Below the pieces are notes generated by a model that was not told the origin of the DNA, searched no databases, and worked only from the letters and a program-made list of their open reading frames with translations. A DNA stretch of 20,152 bases from NBML01 sp029939535 (lineage in GTDB: Bacteria; Desulfobacterota; Desulfobacteria; Desulfobacterales; Desulfobacteraceae). Position numbers and translations under genes: made by a program. Position 1 is the first letter of the stretch. Each line of letters opens with the position of its first letter. The stretch lies in assembly GCA_029939535.1 (NCBI GenBank), contig JAOZST010000060.1, positions 1 through 20,152 of the forward strand. The letters are read 5' to 3'. This document shows positions 1 to 6,409 of the stretch, piece by piece.

Positions 1-8
1 GATTGTAA

Positions 9-24
9 GTTCAAAATTTTGAAC
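9..24. repeat. 16-bp perfect palindrome
   Basis: The sequence gttcaaaattttgaac is its own reverse complement. It lies in the non-coding left edge, about 125 bp beyond the stop of the response-regulator gene. A protein-binding site or part of a repeat is possible. It is too AT-rich for a convincing terminator, and nothing shows its role. Confidence 0.5.
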
Positions 25-34
25 CTATCGATCT

Positions 35-117
35 GTGCGGTTAGCTATCAGCGGTTAGACGTTAACCTAAAAAGGTAAAGAGGATGTTGAACTATTTTAT
101 CAAAAAGCTAACCGCAC
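35..117. repeat. perfect 12-bp inverted repeat with 59-bp spacing
   Basis: The left arm gtgcggttagct (35-46) and right arm agctaaccgcac (106-117) are exact reverse complements. Inside the loop, cggttag recurs at 52-58 and taacc at 63-67, so the element is built from short gctaacc/ggttagc words. This looks like the low-complexity gctnncagc-type repeats often seen between genes in draft bacterial genomes. There is no gene in 1-149 that I can support; the short open frame from 84 runs antisense into the regulator gene. Confidence 0.55.
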
Positions 118-149
118 CGGTAATTTTTTTTGTTTTATTGGTAAGGCAT

Positions 150-1538
150 TTATTTTCCCTGATTCAGCTCCTTGTCCAGGTTAAATTTTTTCAGTTTCTG
201 GTTCAAGCCGCTTTTACCAATGCCAAGAACCTGGGCTGCCTTTGTCTGAACATTTCCAGACAGTTTCATGGCCCTTTGAATCATCCTTTTTTCAACTGCA
301 GCAAGGGTTTCTGACAACCCTGCATTTTCTGGAATTCCTTCCAGCTGAAGCCTAGTTCCTGAGTTCTGCCGGACTTGAATGGGCAGATCAGACAGGGTTA
401 TCAAATTGCCGTTGGAGAGAATGACAGCACGTTCAATTACATTTTCCAACTCTCTTACATTTCCCTTCCATTTATAGTCACACAGGACCTGGGCAGCCTT
501 GGAATCTATTCCTTTTACAGGGCTTGGAGATGCCTGATCCCTGGTATATTTTTCAATGAAGTGATTGATCAGCAGTATGATATCTTCCTGGCGATCCCTC
601 AAGGGCGGGATGGATGCCTTTACAACATTGAGCCTGTAATATAGATCTTCCCTGAAATTGCCTTTTTTGACCTCTTCTTCCAGGGTTTTATTGGTGGCAG
701 CAATCAAACGAAAATCAACCTGGATGGGAGTGGTTCCTCCTACTCTTTCCACTGTACGTTCCTGTAGAACCCTGAGGAGTTTTACCTGCAGGGTCATTGG
801 CAGTTCCCCAATTTCGTCCAGGAACAGACTCCCTTTGTCAGCCAGTTCAAACCGGCCTTTTTTCATGTTTGCCGCTCCAGTGAAGGAACCCTTTTCATGT
901 CCAAAAAGTTCGCTTTCAAGCAATGATTCAGCAAAGGCTGAGCAGTTGACGGCAATAAGGGAATTGTCCTTTCTCAGACTGTTATAATGTATGGCTTTTG
1001 CTACTAGTTCTTTTCCTGTGCCGCTTTCACCTTCTATCAATGCAGTTGCATTGGTGGGTGCCAGCTTTTTAATGATTTCATATAATTCCTGCATGGGTTT
1101 GCTTTTCCCAATGATATTATCAAATTCATACCTTGAGTGCATTGCATGTCTGAGTATATTGTTTTCTTCCACAATCTTGTACATGGAGATGGCTTTATCA
1201 ATATGGGCAATCAAGGCTTCATTTTCAAATGGTTTGAGTATAAATGTATATGCTCCCTTGTGCATTGCCTCCACAGCCTTTTCAACACTTCCGAAAGCCG
1301 TCATTATTATTACAGGCATGTCTGGCTTGATTTCCTTGATTTTTTTCAGCAGGTCAATTCCAGTCATACCCGGCATTTTTACGTCGGTAAGGACAAGATC
1401 AATCAATTGGGTGTTTAAAATATCCAGGGCTTCCATTCCGCTTGAAGCTGTGAATGATTTATATCCTTCTTCATGAAGAACCTCTCCAATAATCATGGGA
1501 TAGTGTTTTTCATCATCAACAATTAAAATATTTTCCAT
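150..1538 (-). CDS. NtrC-family sigma-54-dependent response regulator
   Basis: A 462-residue three-domain activator. The receiver domain (about 1-120) has the acidic pocket D8/D9, phosphoacceptor D52 (in LTDVKMPG) and K102. The AAA+ domain (about 141-370) has Walker A GESGTGKE (170-177), the sigma-54 contact loop GSFTGA (217-222, a variant of GAFTGA) and a Walker B segment ending LFLDEIGE. The C-terminus (about 410-455) is a Fis-type helix-turn-helix. Such proteins remodel sigma-54 polymerase at promoters. The frame is open 40 codons further upstream, but I start at MENILIVDD because a Shine-Dalgarno (taggag) sits just ahead and this start lies 13 bp after the kinase stop. It is the partner of that kinase. 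Its head-to-head position with pilMNOPQ makes a PilR-like role attractive but unproven. Confidence 0.93.
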   Translation of the reverse strand: MENILIVDDEKHYPMIIGEVLHEEGYKSFTASSGMEALDILNTQLIDLVLTDVKMPGMTGIDLLKKIKEIKPDMPVIIMTAFGSVEKAVEAMHKGAYTFILKPFENEALIAHIDKAISMYKIVEENNILRHAMHSRYEFDNIIGKSKPMQELYEIIKKLAPTNATALIEGESGTGKELVAKAIHYNSLRKDNSLIAVNCSAFAESLLESELFGHEKGSFTGAANMKKGRFELADKGSLFLDEIGELPMTLQVKLLRVLQERTVERVGGTTPIQVDFRLIAATNKTLEEEVKKGNFREDLYYRLNVVKASIPPLRDRQEDIILLINHFIEKYTRDQASPSPVKGIDSKAAQVLCDYKWKGNVRELENVIERAVILSNGNLITLSDLPIQVRQNSGTRLQLEGIPENAGLSETLAAVEKRMIQRAMKLSGNVQTKAAQVLGIGKSGLNQKLKKFNLDKELNQGK

Positions 1539-1551
1539 TTCAATATAACTC

Positions 1552-2985
1552 CTAAACCGGTAAAGAAATCTTAATCGTAACTCCCAGGGGAGCTGCATTG
1601 GAAAGAAGGATACTTCCTTTGTGGGCCTCAATGATATTTTTGACAATACCAAGCCCAAGCCCGGTTCCAGTATCCTTGGTTGTAAAAAAAGGTGTCCATA
1701 TTTTTTTTATCAGATCCTCTTTTATGCCAGCACCATTGTCAGTAAAACTGATATGAACATAATTGGATTCAAACCATGTGGAGATGGTAATGGATGGGTT
1801 TTCTTTCAATGCCTGAAATGAATTTAAAAAGATATTTAAAAAAGCCTGGTACAGCATTGCCGTATCCGCCATGATTTCAGGGGTATTTTTTTGATAATTT
1901 TTTATGATCTGGATTTTATGATTTTCAATTTCAGAAGCAAGAAATGACAGGTTTTTTTCAATGACATTTTCCAGGCTGCATGGCTGCAGATCCGGTATCC
2001 TTGGTTTTGCGAAATCAAGGAAATCTGTAATGATATTGTTGAGCCTGGCTGATTCTTCAACAATGATGTCCGGAATCTTACTGGCTGGATCCAGTCGGGC
2101 CATCTTCTTTTTCAGCAGCTGGGCACTGCTTTTTATTATTCCCAGGGGATTTCTTATCTCATGGGAAACACCTGCAGTCATTTCTCCTATTGCAGACAGA
2201 TGTTCGGCCCGTCGCAACTTTTCTTCAAGTTTTAAACGTTCATCAGCCCTTTGTTCAATGATTTTTTCACCATTTTTTACAACAAATCTAAGGATGAAAA
2301 ATAGAATACCCATGACGATGGCACAGGATACAACAATCAATCCCTGGAGTTTAAAGACCTGCTGGTAATCATCTGATATGTCCCGGACGATTTCAATGGC
2401 ACCGATGACCAGCCTTTCTCCTTTGCGGGAGATTTGCATCTCCTGGGTTAAAGGGGCAAAAGTGATAATCTTTGTTTCCTGGGGAAACCAGAACATCAGC
2501 TCCAGGAAACTGCCATTTTGTACCAGTTTGGAAGTAGCCTGGTTCTTCATGGCCTTTTCATAGTTAACTCCGCCTGCATTTTCTTCTCCTATCCTGGTTT
2601 TATCAAAACTATAACTGATAATATTATCAGTACCATAAATGTTGACCATGTCAACATGGAAGCTATGAAGGGTTGATTGAATAACAGCATCCAGGAGCTT
2701 GTGCTGATCTTTTTCTCTGAGATTAATCTGCCCATGCTTAAATACAACCGGTGCAATAAACCTCAGGAAAATCTGATGATTAAGGTTCTCAACAAGGAGT
2801 GAATTGTATTCTTTGCTTTTTTCTAGAAGAATATTTCTAACCCAATGGGCATTTAAAGCAGCTATGACAATTGTGGCGGTGAGCATTACTATCAGGCTGG
2901 AGAAAGTAAAAGCTTTGACCAGAATAAAAGGGCGGACTCCCCTGGGTCTTGAAGGATTTTGTGGTATTTTTTTCACATTTTGCAT
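1552..2985 (-). CDS. Membrane sensor histidine kinase (NtrB/AtoS type)
   Basis: A 477-residue kinase. A first membrane segment (about 24-47) is followed by a periplasmic sensor region of about 165 residues and a second membrane segment (about 213-236). A short coiled coil (240-265) leads into the HisKA domain with the phosphorylated histidine H275 in the H-box SHEIRNPLG. The ATPase domain shows the N-box (FLNIFLNSFQAL, 382-393), G1 (DNGAG, 416-420), F (PFFTTK) and G2 (GTGLGLGI, 440-447) motifs. No HAMP or PAS domain is obvious. It autophosphorylates and passes phosphate to the co-transcribed regulator downstream. The two-TM layout with a large periplasmic sensor differs from the multi-TM PilS. 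The start is ATG with only a weak, distant GGA upstream, so the exact start is less sure. Confidence 0.92.
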   Translation of the reverse strand: MQNVKKIPQNPSRPRGVRPFILVKAFTFSSLIVMLTATIVIAALNAHWVRNILLEKSKEYNSLLVENLNHQIFLRFIAPVVFKHGQINLREKDQHKLLDAVIQSTLHSFHVDMVNIYGTDNIISYSFDKTRIGEENAGGVNYEKAMKNQATSKLVQNGSFLELMFWFPQETKIITFAPLTQEMQISRKGERLVIGAIEIVRDISDDYQQVFKLQGLIVVSCAIVMGILFFILRFVVKNGEKIIEQRADERLKLEEKLRRAEHLSAIGEMTAGVSHEIRNPLGIIKSSAQLLKKKMARLDPASKIPDIIVEESARLNNIITDFLDFAKPRIPDLQPCSLENVIEKNLSFLASEIENHKIQIIKNYQKNTPEIMADTAMLYQAFLNIFLNSFQALKENPSITISTWFESNYVHISFTDNGAGIKEDLIKKIWTPFFTTKDTGTGLGLGIVKNIIEAHKGSILLSNAAPLGVTIKISLPV

Positions 2986-3025
2986 TAATTTATATAATTT
3001 TTTCCATATTTTTACTGTTTTTAAT

Positions 3026-3055
3026 TTGACAACCGTCTGTTTTATTTGCTATCTT
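3026..3055 (+). promoter_or_regulatory. Candidate sigma-70 promoter for pilM
   Basis: A perfect -35 TTGACA (3026-3031), 18-bp spacing and TATCTT (3050-3055) preceded by TG as an extended -10. Initiation near 3062 would leave a leader of about 140 nt. A second option is TTTAGA (3085-3090), 17 bp, TATAGT (3108-3113), whose -10 lies back-to-back with the kinase -10 on the other strand. These compete with the sigma-54-like motif at 3170-3183. Confidence 0.35.
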
Positions 3056-3105
3056 TTTTAGCATAAGAGACGATTATACTTGACTTTAGAGTTATATCGT
3101 ATCAA

Positions 3106-3134
3106 ATTATAGTAATATATAGGTTATATATCAA
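3106..3134 (-). promoter_or_regulatory. Candidate sigma-70 promoter for the kinase-regulator operon
   Basis: Reading the minus strand, -35 TTGATA (plus 3129-3134) is separated by 17 bp from a perfect -10 TATAAT (plus 3106-3111). Transcription would start near 3099, leaving a leader of about 114 nt before the kinase ATG. This is the best-matching promoter in the divergent region. The region is very AT-rich, so chance matches are a risk. Confidence 0.55.
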
Positions 3135-3169
3135 TATAAAAAAATAAATTGTATTGCATTCTGTCCAGA

Positions 3170-3183
3170 GGCATTGGGCTTGC
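3170..3183 (+). promoter_or_regulatory. Sigma-54-like GG-N10-GC motif upstream of pilM
   Basis: The sequence aGGCAttgggctTGCc has the invariant GG and GC dinucleotides with exactly 10 bp between them and matches most of the -24 (GGCA) and -12 (TTGC) boxes. A sigma-54 activator gene lies directly across the divergent region. Against it, the predicted start (near 3195) is only about 8 nt before the pilM ATG and would exclude the Shine-Dalgarno at 3189-3193. It is a motif match, not an established promoter. Confidence 0.3.
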
Positions 3184-3202
3184 CGAATAAGGATGAAAAT
3201 GT

Positions 3203-4261
3203 ATGGTATTTAGGAAAAAAGATCACCTTGTCGGGCTAGATATCGGCTCCGCCTTCATAAAAGCTGCTGAGCTTAAGTTCTCCAAAAAAGGCAATATTCT
3301 GGAAAAATTTGGAATGGCCCAGGTTCCCCCCGGGGCAATTGTTGAAGGGCGTATTGTTGATATGGAGGGGGTTGCCAACACCATCCGCACCCTGTTTAAA
3401 ACCCATAAAATAAAAGAAAAAAATGTCGCCATATCAACGGGCGGACATTCTGTGGTAATCAAAACAATAAACACGGCTAAACTGCCTGAAAAAGAACTCC
3501 AGACAAATATCTATTCTGAAGCTGAACAATATATTCCCTACGATATTGATGATGTAAATATTGATTACCAGATTTTTGGCGAAAGTGAGTTTTCACCGGA
3601 TCAGATGAATGTGCTGCTTGTTGCAGTAAAAAAAGATGTGGTGGCAGAGTATATCGAACTGATAACAATGGCAGGCCTGAATGCAAAAATAATAGATGTA
3701 GATACCTTTGCCCTGCAGAACATTTATGAAACCCTGCCCGATAGTGAATCCAGTGAGGTTACGATGCTGCTGGATGTCGGAGCATCAAAAACTTCTTTGA
3801 ATATTTTAAAAGAAAAAGTTTCCATTCTGATGCGGGACAGTGTTTCCGGCACAGATCAGATCCTGGAAGAGCTGTCAAGTAAATTTGATATCAGCCTGGA
3901 AGAAGCAGACCTCATGATTCGTGGTAAGGGAAATATAGGAAAAGATCCAGAAATCATAGAGGGGATATGTCAGGATATTGCAAATACCTGGTGTGCTGAA
4001 ATCTGTGAGGTGGCTAATACTTTTCAGTCCAATACAAATGAAGAAAGGGTGGAGAAAATAATATTGAGTGGAGGCGGCGGTTTTATTAAAGGTTTTTCTG
4101 ACAGTCTGAAATCCGAACTTGATATTAAAGTCCTTACCATTAATCCCTTTGAAGGATTGATCGTTGCTGAGAAACAGTTTCCAGATGCAGTAGTGTCCGG
4201 GCTCCAGCTTCAGGCTCCCATCGCTCTGGGCCTTGCATTGAGAAGGGTGGATGATAAATGA
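3203..4261 (+). CDS. pilM: Type IV pilus assembly actin-like ATPase PilM
   Basis: A 352-residue cytoplasmic protein of the PilM/FtsA actin-like fold. Nucleotide-binding motifs are visible in order: phosphate-1 GLDIGS (11-16), phosphate-2 LLDVGASKT (189-197) and the adenosine motif ILSGGGGFIKGF (287-298). In this family PilM binds ATP and docks on the N-terminal tail of PilN, linking the cytoplasmic motor side to the inner-membrane PilN/PilO complex. The ATG is preceded by AAGGA at 3189-3193 with 9-nt spacing. It is the first gene of pilMNOPQ, and its stop overlaps the pilN start by 4 bp (ATGA), so the two are translationally coupled. Confidence 0.97.
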   Translation: MVFRKKDHLVGLDIGSAFIKAAELKFSKKGNILEKFGMAQVPPGAIVEGRIVDMEGVANTIRTLFKTHKIKEKNVAISTGGHSVVIKTINTAKLPEKELQTNIYSEAEQYIPYDIDDVNIDYQIFGESEFSPDQMNVLLVAVKKDVVAEYIELITMAGLNAKIIDVDTFALQNIYETLPDSESSEVTMLLDVGASKTSLNILKEKVSILMRDSVSGTDQILEELSSKFDISLEEADLMIRGKGNIGKDPEIIEGICQDIANTWCAEICEVANTFQSNTNEERVEKIILSGGGGFIKGFSDSLKSELDIKVLTINPFEGLIVAEKQFPDAVVSGLQLQAPIALGLALRRVDDK

Positions 4262-4842
4262 TAAGAATTAATCTTTTGCCCTTCAGGCTTGCCAGAAAAA
4301 AGGAAAATATTCGTCGTCAGGTGTCGATTTTTTTTCTGCTAGTTGTATTTATGATTGTCCTTCTGGCCTGGTACACCATTGGAATTGATCAGAAAATTGC
4401 CCAGAAAAAGGTGGAAATAATTAAGGTCAAGGCCCAGATTTCCCTTTACAGGGAAAAGGCAGGCCGGGTCACTGAAATAAAAAAGAAATTAAAAATTCTT
4501 GAGGAAAAATTAAAAATAGTTGGCTCCCTGAAAGAAAAGCGAAAGGAGCAGCTTGCTCTTCTGGAGGAAATGTCTGATAAGATTATTCCAGAGAGAATGT
4601 GGATTGAAAGCCTGAAATCTGATTCATCCCATGTAACAATAAAAGGGATTGCCTTTGATAATCCGACAATTGCAGATTTCATGAGGAATCTTGAAGCCTC
4701 TTCCATTTTTTCGGGTGTGGATTTAAAGCGGTCGAAAATTCAAAAATTTAAGGATGATATCATGCTTAAATCCTTTGAATTGCTTTGTAGAAAAAAATCA
4801 GCGGAACCTGAAGATAGTGGTAAGGACAAAAAAGGAAAATAA
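4258..4842 (+). CDS. pilN: Type IV pilus inner-membrane protein PilN
   Basis: A 194-residue bitopic inner-membrane protein. The N-terminus carries the conserved INLLP motif (residues 4-8), which in the family inserts into a groove of PilM. One membrane helix follows (about 22-42), then a charged coiled coil (about 44-110) and a small ferredoxin-like periplasmic domain (about 115-180), ending in a lysine-rich tail. It heterodimerises with PilO to form the alignment complex. The start overlaps the pilM stop by 4 bp, and the stop TAA shares its last A with the pilO ATG, so spacing alone argues for one translationally coupled operon. Sequence conservation in this family is low apart from the N-terminal motif; order in the operon supports the call. 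Confidence 0.95.
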   Translation: MIRINLLPFRLARKKENIRRQVSIFFLLVVFMIVLLAWYTIGIDQKIAQKKVEIIKVKAQISLYREKAGRVTEIKKKLKILEEKLKIVGSLKEKRKEQLALLEEMSDKIIPERMWIESLKSDSSHVTIKGIAFDNPTIADFMRNLEASSIFSGVDLKRSKIQKFKDDIMLKSFELLCRKKSAEPEDSGKDKKGK

Positions 4843-5486
4843 TGGCAGCAGATACAGGAAAAAATAAAACCAGAGAAAAAATAGCTTCTTTATTTGCAAA
4901 GGTCGGAGGGCTCACTAAATTACAGCGTCTGCTCATCTGCGTCTTAACCTTTGCAGTAATTGGCGGCAGTTATTACTATTTTATTTTTATGCCTAAAAAT
5001 AAAAAATTAACAGCAGTTAAGGCTGAACATAAGACCCAGGTCAATAAGCTGGCAAGCTTTAAACGTAAAGCCAAAGTGCTGAATGAATACGAGGAGAAAA
5101 TGGAAAAGGTCCAGGAAAAATTTCTCGTTGCCATGAATGCATTACCGGATAAAAAAGAAGTACCTTCGCTGTTGACAGGGGTGTCCAGGGCTGGAAGCAA
5201 TGCCGGACTGGTGTTTTTGCTTTTTCAGCCGGAGCCGGTTGCCAACAGGGAGTTTTATCAGGAAATTCCACTTTCAATGAAGGTCCAGGGCAGTTATCAT
5301 CAGATTGCTGATTTTTTCTTCCAGGTGGCAGGTCTGAATCGGATTGTTAACATTAAGAATATGTCCATGAATGTCGACAAAAAGGAACGAGGCATGATTC
5401 AGATGAGTTGCAGTGCGGTTACCTATATGTTTTCAGAACCTCAAGAAAAAGCCGGCACAAAAAATAAAGGAAAGAAAAAAGGATAA
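4842..5486 (+). CDS. pilO: Type IV pilus inner-membrane protein PilO
   Basis: A 214-residue bitopic protein: a cytoplasmic tail of about 28 residues, one membrane helix (about 29-49), a basic coiled coil (about 52-95) and a periplasmic ferredoxin-like domain (about 100-195), ending in a lysine-rich tail. The stretch around LPDKKEVPSLLTGVSRAG (about 104-121) is typical of PilO. It pairs with PilN and binds the lipoprotein PilP in the periplasm, setting the geometry of the pilus machine. The start ATG shares one base with the pilN stop. Eleven bases separate its stop from pilP. Confidence 0.95.
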   Translation: MAADTGKNKTREKIASLFAKVGGLTKLQRLLICVLTFAVIGGSYYYFIFMPKNKKLTAVKAEHKTQVNKLASFKRKAKVLNEYEEKMEKVQEKFLVAMNALPDKKEVPSLLTGVSRAGSNAGLVFLLFQPEPVANREFYQEIPLSMKVQGSYHQIADFFFQVAGLNRIVNIKNMSMNVDKKERGMIQMSCSAVTYMFSEPQEKAGTKNKGKKKG

Positions 5487-5497
5487 CCCTGACAGAG

Positions 5498-6408
5498 ATG
5501 GTTAAAATAATTAAAATATTAATTCTTCTGGTAATGTTTACCTTTCTCCTATCTTCATGTGAAAAACAGCCTGATACAAAAAAAAAGGAGGCATTGCCTG
5601 TCATTGTGTCCAGACCCATTTTGGCTCCTGGAACCGGAAATCATGAAAAACCTGTATCTGCCCAATCAATTGCAGACAAATCAGAGCCAGGCAAATCAGA
5701 GCCAGGCAAATCAGGGACAGGCAAATCAGGGACAGGCAAAGACACAAAAGAAGTATCCATTCAAAAATCTCANNNNNNNNNNNNNNNNNNNNNNNNNNNN
5801 NNNNNNNNNNNNNNNNNNNNNNNNNNNNNNNNNNNNNNNNNNNNNNNNNNNNNNNNNNNNNNNNNNNNNNNNCAGGCAAATCAGGGACAGGCAAAGACAC
5901 AAAAGAAGTATCCATTCAAAAATCTCAAACCAAAGTCAAAGCCAAAATCAAAATTGGAGAAGAAAAGGCTCAAGCCAAGTCGGAACAGGTAACTGAGGAG
6001 TTAGCGAAAAGGGAGCAGGCTGTTGAGAAAAAGACCGGCTATGACCCCTTGGGACGGGTTGATCCATTTCTATCCCTGATCCAGGAAAAAGAAGAACCAA
6101 TTGATGCGATTCCTGATATTGAAGAAAAACCAAAACGGATGCTGACTCCCCTTGAAAAGATTGAATTAAGCCAGATAAGGCTTGTTGCAGTTGTCCTCAT
6201 GAAAAACAGGCAGATTGCCATGGTGGAAGAAGCTACTGGAAAAGGGTATGAAATAAAAATTGGAACCTATATAGGTAAAAACGGTGGGCAGGTTTCTAAA
6301 ATTAACCAGAACAGTATTATCATTACAGAACATGTGAAAGATTATAAAGGAAAACGAAAAGAACGTTTTCAGGAAATAAAAATTCATAAAAAAGAGAGTG
6401 GAGAATAA
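5498..6408 (+). CDS. pilP: Type IV pilus lipoprotein PilP (interrupted by assembly gap)
   Basis: The N-terminal half begins with a lipoprotein signal peptide: a hydrophobic stretch and lipobox LLSSC with the lipid-carrying Cys at residue 21. A low-complexity linker with GKSEP/GKSGT pentapeptide repeats follows. After the N run the frame continues through a basic linker to the conserved PilP domain, starting at DPLGRVDPFLSL (6043-6078) and ending in a beta-rich core with VAVVLMKN and GKGYEIKIGTYIG. The 55 bp before and after the N run are identical and in the same frame relative to their own sides. Collapsing them restores one frame of 756 bp (251 residues). Taken literally, the 100 N shift the frame, so an automatic caller will split or truncate this gene. 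PilP links PilN/PilO to the PilQ secretin. Its stop lies one base before the pilQ ATG. Confidence 0.9.
5675..5740 (+). repeat. 15-bp in-frame tandem repeat in the pilP linker
   Basis: Four consecutive 15-bp units (5675-5689, 5690-5704, 5705-5719, 5720-5734) of the form ggcaaatcagagcca or ggcaaatcagggaca encode DKSEP, GKSEP, GKSGT, GKSGT; a fifth unit starts as ggcaaa and diverges. The array sits in the linker between the lipid anchor and the folded PilP domain. It directly precedes the assembly gap and probably caused it. The true copy number may differ from that shown. Confidence 0.85.
5773..5872. other. 100-N assembly gap, probably an unmerged contig overlap
   Basis: A run of exactly 100 N, the usual placeholder for a gap of unknown size. 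The 55 bases before it (5718-5772) and after it (5873-5927) are identical. This is what results when two contigs ending in the same k-mer are joined without merging. The real interval may be empty or may hold extra 15-bp repeat units. Confidence 0.9.
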
Positions 6409-6409
6409 T

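Noticed and set aside
84..314. 76-residue plus-strand open frame at the left edge
   Set aside because: Most of it is antisense to the response-regulator C-terminus; no convincing domain, and the sequence has the composition of a shadow frame.
991..1476. 161-residue plus-strand open frame
   Set aside because: Fully antisense to the well-supported response-regulator receiver and AAA+ domains; no recognisable protein.
1539..1658. 40-codon upstream extension of the response regulator
   Set aside because: It would overlap the kinase gene by about 107 bp and precede a receiver domain that already begins canonically at MENILIVDD with its own Shine-Dalgarno.
5675..5740. CRISPR-like repeat array
   Set aside because: Units are 15 bp, directly adjacent without spacers and in frame with pilP; it is a coding tandem repeat.
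6398..6409. GTG start four codons upstream for pilQ
   Set aside because: The GGAG that would be the ribosome-binding site lies downstream of that GTG and at ideal distance from the ATG at 6410.
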